Below are positions 50,414-60,415 of a DNA stretch of 64,000 nt, piece after piece (the first letter of the stretch is position 1; each line of letters opens with the position of its first letter). Below the pieces are notes generated by a model. That model did not search any database. It was not told the DNA's origin and saw only the letters and a list, made by a program, of their open reading frames with translations. The stretch comes from Tremella fuciformis (lineage: Eukaryota; Basidiomycota; Tremellomycetes; Tremellales; Tremellaceae). The stretch lies in contig CP136493.1 of assembly GCA_032768795.1 (NCBI GenBank), forward strand, positions 372,001-436,000, in the 5' to 3' direction. A program made the position numbers and the translations under genes.

Positions 50414-51442
50414 ATGGAATCCGAGAACACAACCACTCAGCTCACTCCTGAGCAAGCTCTTCAAGCCCAACACGACATGATTCTTCAACTTCAAGCTCAG
50501 ATCAATGCTCTTCAAGTCAACTCCGCTACCAGCAGGCCTGAGCATACCAAGGAACCAAAGATTTCTCATCCACCGCCTTTCAGTGGCCGTAAGGATCAGA
50601 CTCTGGAATTCTTGGCTAAGTGCAATATGGTCTTTGCTGTTCAACCTCGCACCTACTCTACGGACGTCACTCGCATCGCTTTTGCAACCAATCTACTTAA
50701 GGAGGAAGCCTATCGATGGGTCTTACCTTACCTTGGCATGGACGCAGATGATCAACCAACCTGGCTCCATGTCTGGAACGACTTCCAAATTGAATTCAAG
50801 AAGTATTTTGGCGATGCCAACATGGCAGAAACATCCCGCTTCAAGCTCCGCAACCTCCGACAAACCGGTTCAGCAAGTCTCTATGCCACAGAGTTCCAGC
50901 GCCACGCAGCATATGTCCACTGGAACAACGAGACCAAGAAGCAAAACTTCTTTGATGGACTCAAGGATGACGTCAAGGATCAACTTCTTGCTCCTAGCAA
51001 GTTCAAGGATTATGAAGCTTTGGTCACTGCAGCAATTGAGTACGATGACCTTCTCTACCAACGACGTCGCACCAACAACAATCCTCGACCATCAACACGC
51101 TTCACTCCCAGCGGCACTACGGCAACTCGTTTTAGCCCTTCCATCCGGCCTACCAACACCTTTGCGCCTCGGATGACCACCTCGACTACTTTCACTCCAA
51201 CCCCAATGGAAATTGATGCAACTCAAGCCAGAACCTTTGGACCGCTCACTCCAGCTGAGCGTGAACGACGCATCAAGGAAAACCTCTGCATGTACTGCGG
51301 CAAGCCTGGTCACAAGGCTAGGGAATGCCGTGCAGGCCAGCGCAACCAGCAGCAGAAAGCCCAGGTCAGTGCCACCACAACTGCATCCGACAGGGTCATT
51401 GCCTCCGACAATAAGGCAAAAAACATGCAGCCCCAGGCCTAG
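50414..51442 (+). CDS. gag: Gag protein of Ty3 element 2
   Basis: 342 codons from ATG 50414. The same gag core as element 1 (YATEFQRHAAYVHWNNETKK, FFDGLKDDVKDQL) and one zinc knuckle CMYCGKPGHKAREC. The linker before the knuckle differs (Thr/Ser/Pro-rich). TAG at 51440-51442 falls in the frameshift pseudoknot. It builds the particle that packages element RNA. Confidence 0.95.
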   Translation: MESENTTTQLTPEQALQAQHDMILQLQAQINALQVNSATSRPEHTKEPKISHPPPFSGRKDQTLEFLAKCNMVFAVQPRTYSTDVTRIAFATNLLKEEAYRWVLPYLGMDADDQPTWLHVWNDFQIEFKKYFGDANMAETSRFKLRNLRQTGSASLYATEFQRHAAYVHWNNETKKQNFFDGLKDDVKDQLLAPSKFKDYEALVTAAIEYDDLLYQRRRTNNNPRPSTRFTPSGTTATRFSPSIRPTNTFAPRMTTSTTFTPTPMEIDATQARTFGPLTPAERERRIKENLCMYCGKPGHKARECRAGQRNQQQKAQVSATTTASDRVIASDNKAKNMQPQA

Positions 51443-51477
51443 GCGTGTCCCCACCTCTGGGGCTCTCAACAGGGCAC
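51418..51477 (+). promoter_or_regulatory. Programmed -1 frameshift signal of element 2
   Basis: A AAA AAC (51418-51424) in the gag frame; AGCCCCAG (51429-51436) pairs with CTGGGGCT (51457-51464); the loop GTGTCCC (from 51445) pairs with GGGCAC (51472-51477) with one bulged base. The -1 frame leads into pol without a stop. Confidence 0.83.
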
Positions 51478-54400
51478 AACACGGTACAGCAAAAACGTCT
51501 ACATATCACGGCAACATCGCTATCGTCAACATTACTACCATCGACACCTAAGGACCACCTCTGCCTTCCCATCGTCATCAAACATGGTAACTCAAGCTAC
51601 GACACTCTCGCAATGATTGACTCTGGTGCCACAGCCAGTTTCATCAACTCAAGCTTCCTTGATACAACCAACATCCCTCGCATCTCCACGGTTACGCCCC
51701 TGGAGGTTTCAGTCATTGATGGGCGACCTATTGCTTCTGGCGCCATCACACACCACACAGCACCCATGTCACTGTGCCTTCATGGTCATGAAGAGACAAT
51801 CTCTCTTGACATCACATCACTCGGCACCTATCCAGTTATCCTTGGCCTTCCATGGCTCTCTCGACACAACCCAAGCATTGATTGGTCCCATCAGACTATC
51901 AAGTTCTCCTCTCCGCTCTGCCTGGAGCAGTGCAGCAGGTCTGATAAACCTGTAGAGGCAGATTCTGCTCCTCAGTCACATCGAAATACAAGAAAGCGCG
52001 CCGGTAACCTGCCTAGCAAGAAAGCTTCAGGTACGCCATCACAAGATCAACAAACCTCGACATACGCTCCGCCACACATAGCCTTGGTCAGCGCGGCAGC
52101 CTTCAGAATCGCCATGAGAAACGCACAAATCTATGGCATCACCACGACAACTCAAGTTTCAGGTCTCATTGATCCACCACCAGCACAGGACGATGACGAC
52201 ACCTCGGATCTCAACTTCCAGCAACTCAAGGAGATCATTCCCCCAGAATTCCATGACCACCTTGAAGTATTCAACAAATCCAACTCCGACAAGCTACCAG
52301 ACCACGGACCTTACGATCACGCCATAACACTTGAGGGTAATGCCCAACCCAAGTTTGGCCCAATTTACAGTCTGTCAGAGGTCGAGCTCAAAGCTTTGGA
52401 CGAATACCTCAAGGAGAACCTCAAGAAAGGATTCATACGACCAAGTTCAAGCCCCGCTGGTTCACCCATCCTCTTTGTTAAGAAACCAGACGAATCCCTC
52501 AGATTATGTGTCGACTACCGGCAACTCAACAGCATTACTCGGAAAAACCGATATCCGCTCCCACTAATTCAAGAATCTCTCGATCGCCTTCAAGGAGCCT
52601 CATGGTTCAGCAAGATCGACTTACGTGCCGCATACAACCTTGTCCGCATTGCCAAAGGCGATGAATGGAAAACGGCATTCCGCACCCGCTATGGACACTA
52701 CGAATACCTTGTGATGCCTTTTGGGCTGACAAATGCGCCCGCATCATTCCAGAACCTCATCAATGATGTCCTCAGAGACTTTTTGGATGTCTTCGTCATT
52801 GTCTACCTGGACGACATCCTCATCTTCAGCAAATCAAAGGACGAGTACATCACGCATGTCAAGCAAGTCTTGGAACGACTACAAGAACACCACCTTTGGG
52901 CAAAAGCAGAAAAGTGCACCTTCTTCAAGCATGAGGTTGATTTCCTTGGTTACCTTGTCTCTGACAAAGGAATCCGAATGGACCCTCACAAAGTTGAAGC
53001 AGTCACAAACTGGCCACCACCAAAATCGGTACACGATGTTCAAGTCTTCCTTGGCTTTGCAAATTTCTATCGACGCTTCATCAAAGCATACTCCAAGGTC
53101 ACGTCACCACTCACACACCTCCTACGCAAGGGAGTCAACTTTGTGTGGGGAGACAAGCAACAATCCGCCTTTGATACACTCAAGCACTCTTTCACCAGTG
53201 CTCCGATACTTCAACACTTTCAACCTGGAAAGCCAATCATCATGGAGACAGACGCTTCAGACTTTGCTATTGCAGGTGTCCTCTCACATTCCGACATAGA
53301 TGGGAAGCAACTTCACCCAATTGCCTACTACTCTCGAAAACTCCAACCGGCCGAACTCAACTATGAGATCTACGACAAAGAAATGCTTGCAATTGTGGAA
53401 GCATTCAAACACTGGCGGCCATACCTAGAAGGAGCAAAAGAAATCACAGTCTACACAGATCACAAGAACCTCGAATATTTCACGACATCCAAGGTGCTCA
53501 ACAGACGACAAGCTCGTTGGGCAGAACTCTTAGCCAACTTCGATTTCAAGATACACTACCGACCTGGAGAAAAGATGGGCAAACCAGATGCCCTGACCAG
53601 GAGGTCAGACCTTCAAGGAGGGAGTAGAGCTGCCGAAGCACCTCCACACACACTCCTCAAACCCGGACAATTCATCATTGGTGCTTTACACAGCAACTCT
53701 GATAACTCGACAACTTCCGACATCATGGCCAGAATAGAGCAACTCCAGCCTGAGGATCCGATCCTACAAGAGCTACTGCCTAATCTGCGCAATACAAATC
53801 GACCAATACCCATGGAATTACAAGACAAATTGAAAGATTTCACCCTCGACAAGAACATTATCCAATACCAACAAAAGGTCTATGTCCCAAACAATCAGGA
53901 TCTCAAAATCGACCTACTGCACCAGTGTCACAACACCCCTACCGCAGGACACTTTGGACAACAGAAGACATACCAACTTCTAGCTCGACACTACTACTTT
54001 CCTGGCATGCGACAATTCACCAATACCTATGTGGACGGATGTCACACATGCGCACGGAACAAAATACCTCGACACAAACCCTACGGACCTCTTCAACCGC
54101 TTCCGGTACCCAGCAAACCTTGGCACTCAATCTCCATGGACGCCATTGTCAAACTCCCGGTATCAAAGGGTTACGACTCAATCATGGTCTTTGTTGACCG
54201 CTTCACCAAACAAGCTCACTTTGTCCCATTCAAAGAAGACGGCTTTGACGCGCCCAACTTAGCAACAATGTTCCGACAAAACATCTGGAGACTTCATGGA
54301 CTTCCACACGACATTGTCTCAGACCGCGGATCGATCTTCAACTCGCAATTCTGGAGATCATTTGTCAAAGGCCTTGGTATCACACCAAATTTCTCGACAG

Positions 54401-55293
54401 CCTTTCACCCACAATCCGATGGACAAACAGAACGAGTCAATCAAGTTCTGGAACATTACCTTCGATCATTTTGCGACTATGACCAAGCCAACTGGTCCTC
54501 ACTTTTGGACTTGGCAGAATACAGCTACAATAACTCAGTCCACTCGTCAACCAAGTTCACTCCTTTCGAAGCCAACTACGGGTATCATCCAAATGATCCA
54601 ACAACTCCGCCAACATCAACCATCCCCGCAGCACAGACACACCTCGAAAAATTACGCTCCTTGCATAAACAGCTCTCCAACAATATCAAGACCGCCCAAG
54701 AGCATTACACCAGGTTCTACAACCGAAAAGTCAAGGAGATCAACGCCAGAGATCAACCACTCTTCAGAGTAGGCGATCAGGTCTTCCTGAATCGAAGGAA
54801 CATACAAACACTTCGACCCTCACTCAAGCTCGACCAGAGGATGCTTGGACCGTTCAAGATCATTGAAGCTACATCCTCTCCACTCGCATTCAAATTGGAC
54901 CTCCCGCCATCAATGAGCATTCACCCAGTCTTCCACGTCAACCTTCTGGAACCAATGCGCCACGGACACCCTCAACAATCACAAGATCCACCACCACGCA
55001 TTGAAGTCAATGGACAAGAAGAATACATCATCGACAGAATCCTCGACTCTCGAATCAGCTCAGACAATGGTTATGATTACCTTGTCAGCTGGAAAGACTA
55101 CTCAAGCGCCCACGACTCATGGGAACCATGGGAAAACGTCCACGACACCACCGCCTATCAAAAATTCCATCGACAACATGCTCAGGACCCAAACCACCAT
55201 TTCCCTTCCAGTTCAACAAACTCAAAGCGCACTACAGCACTCGACAAAAGATCTAAGTCCAGATCAAACCGGCTCAGAGGACTTCGCCCTTAG
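51424..55293 (+). CDS. pol: Pol polyprotein of Ty3 element 2
   Basis: In the -1 frame relative to gag, about 1282 codons after the gag stop region. Domains in order: protease AMIDSGATASF; RT with CVDYRQLNS and VYLDDILIFS; RNase H with METDASDFAIAG and VYTDHKNLE; integrase with GCHTCARNK zinc region, SMDAIVKLP, VSDRGSIF and GQTERVNQVLE; C-terminal chromodomain EEYIIDRILDSR ... YLVSWKDYSSA ... SWEPWENV. The stop codon TAG (55291-55293) overlaps the PPT. It differs from element 1 by scattered substitutions and by a shorter linker after the protease. No break was seen. Confidence 0.96.
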   Translation, partial: HAAPGLGVSPPLGLSTGHNTVQQKRLHITATSLSSTLLPSTPKDHLCLPIVIKHGNSSYDTLAMIDSGATASFINSSFLDTTNIPRISTVTPLEVSVIDGRPIASGAITHHTAPMSLCLHGHEETISLDITSLGTYPVILGLPWLSRHNPSIDWSHQTIKFSSPLCLEQCSRSDKPVEADSAPQSHRNTRKRAGNLPSKKASGTPSQDQQTSTYAPPHIALVSAAAFRIAMRNAQIYGITTTTQVSGLIDPPPAQDDDDTSDLNFQQLKEIIPPEFHDHLEVFNKSNSDKLPDHGPYDHAITLEGNAQPKFGPIYSLSEVELKALDEYLKENLKKGFIRPSSSPAGSPILFVKKPDESLRLCVDYRQLNSITRKNRYPLPLIQESLDRLQGASWFSKIDLRAAYNLVRIAKGDEWKTAFRTRYGHYEYLVMPFGLTNAPASFQNLINDVLRDFLDVFVIVYLDDILIFSKSKDEYITHVKQVLERLQEHHLWAKAEKCTFFKHEVDFLGYLVSDKGIRMDPHKVEAVTNWPPPKSVHDVQVFLGFANFYRRFIKAYSKVTSPLTHLLRKGVNFVWGDKQQSAFDTLKHSFTSAPILQHFQPGKPIIMETDASDFAIAGVLSHSDIDGKQLHPIAYYSRKLQPAELNYEIYDKEMLAIVEAFKHWRPYLEGAKEITVYTDHKNLEYFTTSKVLNRRQARWAELLANFDFKIHYRPGEKMGKPDALTRRSDLQGGSRAAEAPPHTLLKPGQFIIGALHSNSDNSTTSDIMARIEQLQPEDPILQELLPNLRNTNRPIPMELQDKLKDFTLDKNIIQYQQKVYVPNNQDLKIDLLHQCHNTPTAGHFGQQKTYQLLARHYYFPGMRQFTNTYVDGCHTCARNKIPRHKPYGPLQPLPVPSKPWHSISMDAIVKLPVSKGYDSIMVFVDRFTKQAHFVPFKEDGFDAPNLATMFRQNIWRLHGLPHDIVSDRGSIFNSQFWRSFVKGLGITPNFSTAFHPQSDGQTERVNQVLEHYLRSFCDYDQANWSSLLDLAEYSYNNSVHSSTKFTPFEANYGYHPNDPTTPPTSTIPAAQTHLEKLRSLHKQLSNNIKTAQEHYTRFYNRKVKEINARDQPLFRVGDQVFLNRRNIQTLRPSLKLDQRMLGPFKIIEATSSPLAFKLDLPPSMSIHPVFHVNLLEPMRHGHPQQSQDPPPRIEVNGQEEYIIDRILDSRISSDNGYDYLVSWKDYSSAHDSWEPWENVHDTTAYQKFHRQHAQDPNHHFPSSSTNSKRTTALDKRSKSRSNRLRGLRP

Positions 55294-55305
55294 AGGGGGA
55301 GCTCC

Positions 55306-55867
55306 TGTCATGACCGACCTCATCTCACACACAAGTCACCACTTTTTACGCCATTCGCCTACAAAACACAGTACTTTTTCCACCGAACTGCTCAAACATT
55401 ACCTCTTCTGGTACATCGCCGATTTAAGTCAGTACTTTTGTCGGTGATCTTCCCTGAAGTCAATACTTTTATCGGTGATCTTTCCTGAAGTCAATACTTT
55501 TTCCGGTGATCCTACTCGGCGGCCTTCAGCCACCTTTCCACTCCCAGTAATTATAGACAGATCTGCAGCGAGGAGAATCGCTTGCACTCGAGAAATATCG
55601 GCAGTAGGAAAACTTTTCTCATGGAATGGGTGGCAAAACGGGTGGCAAATCCCTTCGGCGTACATAGCCCTCTTGTCTATATAAGGAGGCCACTTTCCGG
55701 CCAAGATAGTTTCTTCAGCAATGGATCTCTTGTGTCCCGTCACAAAAGTCACACAGCTGGTCTGAACCCAGCACTCTTGTCCTCGATCCCTCAGTCCCCT
55801 TGCTTTACGAGCCAGAGACTAGACCCCCTCGTGCCCTTTACCTTGGGCTACCCCTTCGAGCGTGACA
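55306..55867 (+). repeat. 3' LTR of Ty3 element 2
   Basis: 562 bp, no difference from the 5' LTR seen; followed by TCATA. Confidence 0.96.
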
Positions 55868-56270
55868 TCATAAGAGAGCCTGCAGTGCATTCACACTGTA
55901 CCAAAAGGTATGTTAACGGATCCTTACCCTAAGGAATCCGCACCGCTTATATTAGACTCGTGTCAGTTTCCTGACACTCGACCCTCCTTGGGCAAGTTCA
56001 GTCCCTGAACTTATCGAGTCCAACCACACCGAAACACTTGACGTCATTTGGGTTCTATTTCTCACTATTTGTTACTAATTGTAACGAATTGTATCGATCA
56101 ATCTCCGATTGCATCGACTCATTTCAAATTGTCCATAACAGGCACAATTGAACCCTGATAGTCCCCCTGGGACCCTGCCCGCATGACGTGGCATTTCCAA
56201 GTTGGTGCAAATAGCTGATGCCCGGCCCACACCGGTATTTGAACACACAACCCGTTAAGGATCCGTTATC

Positions 56271-56404
56271 TGTCAGAACAGACTTATGTAAGCGGTCATA
56301 AGAGAGCCTGCAGTGCATTCACACTGTACCAAAAGGTATGTTAACGGATCCTTACCCTAAGGAATCCGCACCGCTTATATTAGACTCGTGTCAGTTTCCT
56401 GACA
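56271..56404 (-). repeat. TRIM LTR, uninterrupted copy
   Basis: TGTCAGAACAG ... TTTCCTGACA, 134 bp. The other copy is split by element 2 after its first 30 bp. Confidence 0.88.
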
Positions 56405-56459
56405 TTCAGCCCTTGGCAACAGGGCGAGACAGCGATTTGAAAGAGAATGGAGAGCATGT

Positions 56460-57325
56460 TGTCACGCTACCTCTCTGTCTCTGTCCAAAGGCCCGTCACT
56501 GGGTGACCAAGACTCTTCGACTTCAGCGAGGATAGGCGAGACGAGGAGAGAAGGGGGCGAGGGCAAGGGCCCGGAGGACTCGTAGAGTCTCAACGAGTGT
56601 CGACGAGGATAGCCGAGGTTGGCTAGTGTAACAAGGGTCAAGGTCAAGGTCTTTCAAGGTGAGGAATAATATCCCAAAAGGATATTTGCGCCCCAAGTTC
56701 TGGTTAATCCCTAACCTGAACTCGGTTTATCAAGGGTACCTTGGACGTGTCATGCCCATCATGACAGCTAGGCAAAGCGAGGCAAGGCAAGGCGGACCGA
56801 CAAGTGCTAGACCTTAGCAGCTGTCGGCGGGACGGAGCGAGAGAGAGTAAGTGAGGGAGTAGTCCCATGCAACTCAATTGCGAGAGTACTGGAGTTCTAC
56901 GAGGGCTCTGCGAGCCTTATGTATCCTACAGCCCGTCCGTCGATTCTGCGTCTCTGTCTCTGCGAGCTCGACAAGGTTTTGCCCAATGTACGTCGAGCTC
57001 ATTGTTCTCTCGTTTCCCTTAGGCGAGTTCGCCGCATCCGGCGAGCTCGCTGAGTAAGCATCGAGGAGGCCTATTGTTCTTCGGCGGCGAGCATGGCGAG
57101 CACGGCGAGCCTCGAAGAGTTCCTTGCTGTCGACGAGAGCTGTGGTGACGACGGGACTTAGCTGTGCGAGAGATGCATCCTTTTGTCCGACGAATGCGGT
57201 AATTTCACGTGGGCCGGTCTTGACGAGTCGCGGCGAGCTTCGGCGAGCGCCGACGAGTGCTCGACTCACGTTCCTTTGGCTCGGTCTTGCTCGGTCTTGG
57301 TGCTGCTTCGGTGTCACTCGTGACA
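56460..57325. repeat. Solo LTR (866 bp) in gag of element 3
   Basis: TGTCACGCTACC ... GTGTCACTCGTGACA. Flanks are CATGT (56455-56459) and CGTGT (57326-57330), one mismatch. Removing it restores the gag frame. It contains ACGAG/CGACGAGG repeats like the family-F and copia LTRs. Confidence 0.82.
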
Positions 57326-57903
57326 CGTGTCGAGGCTGGCGACTACCTTGACGAGAAAATTCGGACTTACGCTGGGCCCCGTTGCTACCTTCGCGAGAAC
57401 TTCGGGGATCCCGACGCAAAGGGGACTGCTCGACGCAAGTACTTCTTGCTGCGACAGACAGGATCAGCAGCCGAGTACTTCGCCAGAATCCAGGAGTACA
57501 CGTCAGTCCTCTCATGGGAGCTCGATGAGCAGGCGACGGCTTGCGCCAAAGAACGGCTCTCCGACGTGCTTCAGGACAAGGTAGCCAGGCATCCCAAGGA
57601 GTTCGAGACCTTTGCCGAGCTGCAGGCGTATGTGGTCGACCTTGACAACAGTCTGCGAGCAAGGGAGGCGGAGAAGAACAAAGTGGAGGGCAGGCAAGAG
57701 AAGAAGAAGACTGGGCTGGGCGGCAACAACGGCGGATCTACGGCGGTTACGTCAGAGGTTGGAGCGCCGGCAACGAACCCCAGACCCTCACCTGGCCCGA
57801 CAACCTCGTGGAGTCTCAACCCTGCTGCAGCCCCTCGACGAGTCTACCCTCCTCGCCCTAGGCTCACTCCGGACAAACACGAGAGGCGAGGCAGCCAGGG
57901 GCT

Positions 57904-60153
57904 TTGCTTCAAGTGCGGAAACGCTGGGCATCTTGCGCGCGACTGCCCAGGCTTGTTCAACCCCGGCCAACGCGTCAAGCAAGAGCCGCAGGGGGAAGCC
58001 TGAGGGGTCCCAAGCTACAAGGAGAAACTCAAGGCCCCGCTCCGTACACACTCTCCGCCCTCACACCTCCTGAACAACTGACTTCACCTCTCAAATCCTC
58101 TAATCCATCGCCCATTCAACCACCGACGGGGTCCGCTTCCCTCGTCGAGGAAGACCAACATGAAGAAGAAACAGAGGACCTGGAGTCCAAAAAGGAGTCT
58201 GTACAGAGAGCTAGTGATTCCAAGGAATGCATGAGCGGTGAGGCTTGCAGGCTGGGAAGGCATCAACCTGTCGTAGCAGGAAAAGTGGACGGGACGGCCG
58301 CTTGCGTACTGCTGGATACAGGCGCAGGCGGGACCTTCATTGATCAGGACTACGCCGAAGGCCAGGGCTTGACCCAACAGAAGTTGGAGCGGCCCAGGAA
58401 TGTCTTCCTGTTCGACGGCAAACCGTCATCCACGGGCAAAATCACCCACAAAGTGGTGGCCCCGGTGGAGACGCTTGGGGAAACAAGTGAAGAACGGCTA
58501 GCGGTTACGCGGCTCGCAGGTGCAGACGTTGTGCTAGGGTACGACTGGATGCAAGGGAAGAGAGTAGTCATGGACATGGGAACTATGGAAGTCACCTGTG
58601 GAGAAGAAGAGGTAGCCTCGTCGACGGTCGTCGAGGCTGCTTCAAGTGAACTGGCAATTTTGGCTGCCAGAACAAGAGGAGAGAGAGGATAACGCGCGGG
58701 TCAGTCCGGTAGGAGCTCCCCAAACCATATCCCCTTGCGGAGCCATCGGTGGGAGCAGAACAGGCTTGCCGCAAAGCAGCTGCGAGGGACTGTCACCGAC
58801 GAGCTCGAGGAAGTGGTGGGGCGTTTGGACGGGCATCTTGGGTTTGACGAGTACACTCTCTCAGAGGAGGAGTCCCAGGCGGTGCGAAGGATCGTTCCGG
58901 AGTACTACCACAAGTTCCTTGACGTGTTCCATCCTTGTCGACCCGCCGATACGCTTCTGCCGAGTAGAGAATACGACCTGCGGATCAGACTGAAGGAGGG
59001 CGCAGAACTACGGGTCGCACCGCTTTACCAACTGTCGCCGGATCAGATGAAAGCACTCAGGGAGCTCCTCGGCAAAGAGCAAGCAGCGGGCAAGATCAGG
59101 CCGTCAAATGCGGCGTATGGGTCGCCGAGCTTCTTCGTCCCTAAGAAGGTTGCTGGCAAATGGCAAATATGTTACGACCCTGCAACTCGGCTCGTAACAC
59201 AAGCCATCAAGCCGCAGACAAAAGGGCACAAGACAACCAGTCCTTTCAGCCGACAAGAGGACAATAGCCTCATCCAAGACACGCCAACCTGTACACACCG
59301 CCCCAGGGCCTTATACCATCGGATGAGATCAAATACAATAAGCAGGCCTGGCATAACCCGAGTCCCACTCAGGGGACGCACCGCAAACCAGCTCGGCTGA
59401 GGTACAAGCAAACTCTCCTTGCTCATGGCCTATTGTTTGCATACAAGGAGCTTATTGTCCCCTCAGGGACTAAGACGGTGCAAGGAGAGAGAACAATAGA
59501 AAGGGAGGCAAGGAGCACGGTTACATGATTACTCAGCACGCGTCAAGATGGGTGGCAAATCCCTTACGGCGTTCATACCTCAAATCCTATATAAAGCGGC
59601 CACTCTGGCTGCAGAGATCTTTTCCCCAGAGATCGATTCTTGTAGTTACTTCTCATAGCTTTCTTGCACTCGAGTCTGCTTCCTTGCGCACCCAGCCTCG
59701 AGCGCCCATCGACTTCGACCTTCTACCTTCAATCGTCCGGTACGTCCCAGACTGTATTTCCTCTTACCTCCGTGTGCGTATCACCCGTCCGCCTACCTTG
59801 GCTAGCTACCAAGGCCAGGTCGTAACAAAATAGTGGTTGATTACCGGAAGCTCAACGAGGCAACAGTGTCGGACGCATACCCCTTGCCGTTAATTTCCCA
59901 AGTTACGGCCGATCTGGCGGAGTCAGAATGGTATACCAAGTTCGATCTACCGGCGGCCTACCAGCTTCTTTGCATGGCACCAGGAAACAAAGCCTATTCC
60001 GCCTTTAGGACGCCTTTGGGGATGTTTGAGTCCTTGGTGGTGCAAGATGGCTTGAAGAACGCGCCAGCAGTCTTCCAGCATTTCCTCTACAAAGTGCTCA
60101 GAGAGATCGTAGGGCGAGGGGTGGTCATCTACATCGACGACATTTTGCTCCAT
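57904..60153 (+). pseudogene. pol: Pol of element 3 (protease and partial RT), with stop and insertion
   Basis: The -1 frame overlaps the end of gag by about 100 nt. Protease: ACVLLDTGAGGTFID and, later, DVVLGYDWMQGK. TAA at 58690-58692 interrupts the frame, which then continues in register with VRRIVPEYYHKFLDVFHP and LYQLSPDQMKALRELL. RT is split at 59169 by the solo LTR 59170-59827; after it VVDYRKLNEATVSDAYPLPL follows in frame, then FRTPLGMFESLVVQDGL and VVIYIDDILLH (YIDD active site). The frame ends at 60153 in LTR sequence. RNase H and integrase are gone, so the gene is dead. Confidence 0.87.
59170..59827 (+). repeat. Solo LTR (658 bp) in RT of element 3
   Basis: TGTTACGACC ... GGTCGTAACA (10-bp perfect inverted ends), with exact duplication AAATA (59165-59169 and 59828-59832). 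GGGTGGCAAAT (59550-59560) lies about 28 bp upstream of TATATAAA. Confidence 0.93.
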
Positions 60154-60415
60154 CGTCAGGAAACCAACACGACATCCTGACCGCAAGACTACCACGAGGC
60201 AACTTCCGGCGGAAACATCCAAAGGAATCTACAAACTGAAGTATGCGAGTATGGTGGAACCGTCACTATTAGTCACAAACAACTATGACTTACTCTTGAA
60301 GACGCTGGAACAAGCTGGAGAACGACAGAAGGATGCATCTCAGTCTTCCATTGGCCAAGTTGAGATAGGAACGCACGCAAGGAGAAGAGTCAGGTCCACG
60401 GTAACGGAGGATAGA
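60154..60415. repeat. Truncated LTR, same family as 60910-61681
   Basis: It starts CGTCAGGAAACC (T of TG changed) and follows the first ~260 bp of the LTR at 60910 with scattered differences, then stops at GGATAGA where the reverse family-1-like LTR begins. Confidence 0.8.

Larger units (their letters stand above)
49679..55867 (+). mobile_element. Ty3 element 2: complete chromodomain LTR retrotransposon
   Basis: A 6189-bp element with 562-bp LTRs (49679-50240 and 55306-55867) in which I saw no difference, and an exact duplication TCATA. It has the same layout as element 1: self-primer PBS, gag, A AAA AAC frameshift signal, pol with chromodomain, PPT AGAGGGGGAG. Coding regions closely match element 1, but U3 is different. 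All frames are open, so it is young and possibly active. Confidence 0.97.
49649..56404 (-). mobile_element. TRIM (miniature LTR element), interrupted by Ty3 element 2
   Basis: 134-bp LTRs: left copy 49649-49678 plus 55873-55976, right copy 56271-56404. The internal region is only 294 bp (55977-56270) with no coding capacity. The unoccupied element would be 562 bp between LTR starts and ends, matching the definition of a TRIM. It carries an exact duplication TTCAG. A purine run AAGGAGGG on the minus strand just before an LTR suggests minus orientation. The minus-strand start TGTCAGGAAACTGACACG matches the LTR at 60910 at 17 of 18 bases. Confidence 0.88.
49229..58003 (+). pseudogene. gag: Gag of element 3, in three pieces
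   Basis: The pieces are 49229-49648, 56410-56459 and 57331-58003. Piece 1 has a Gln-rich coiled coil (AQIVQLQAALVEQQAQQRQG) and the gag core DTFNGKDPAALERFIMQCE. The duplications TTCAG and CATGT/CGTGT at the insertion points keep the frame. Piece 3 continues YLDEKIRTYAGPRCYLRE, QTGSAAEYFARIQEYTSVLS and ends in one zinc knuckle CFKCGNAGHLARDC. The stop is TGA 58001-58003. Pol overlaps in the -1 frame. No protein can be made from this locus as it stands. Confidence 0.85.
48822..60153 (+). mobile_element. Ty3 element 3: old, multiply interrupted chromodomain-type element (3' part lost)
   Basis: A 5' LTR (48822-49189), a self-primer PBS, gag, protease and RT can be followed through three insertions: the TRIM (49649-56404), a solo LTR (56460-57325) and a solo LTR (59170-59827). 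At each point the reading frame and target duplication join up. It ends in RT at 60153, where an LTR piece begins. RNase H, integrase and 3' LTR were not found. One in-frame stop lies between protease and RT, so the element is dead. Confidence 0.88.

Noticed and set aside
57124..57351. ORF over the right end of the solo LTR and gag
   Set aside because: It spans an insertion boundary (57325/57331), so it cannot be an ancestral gene.
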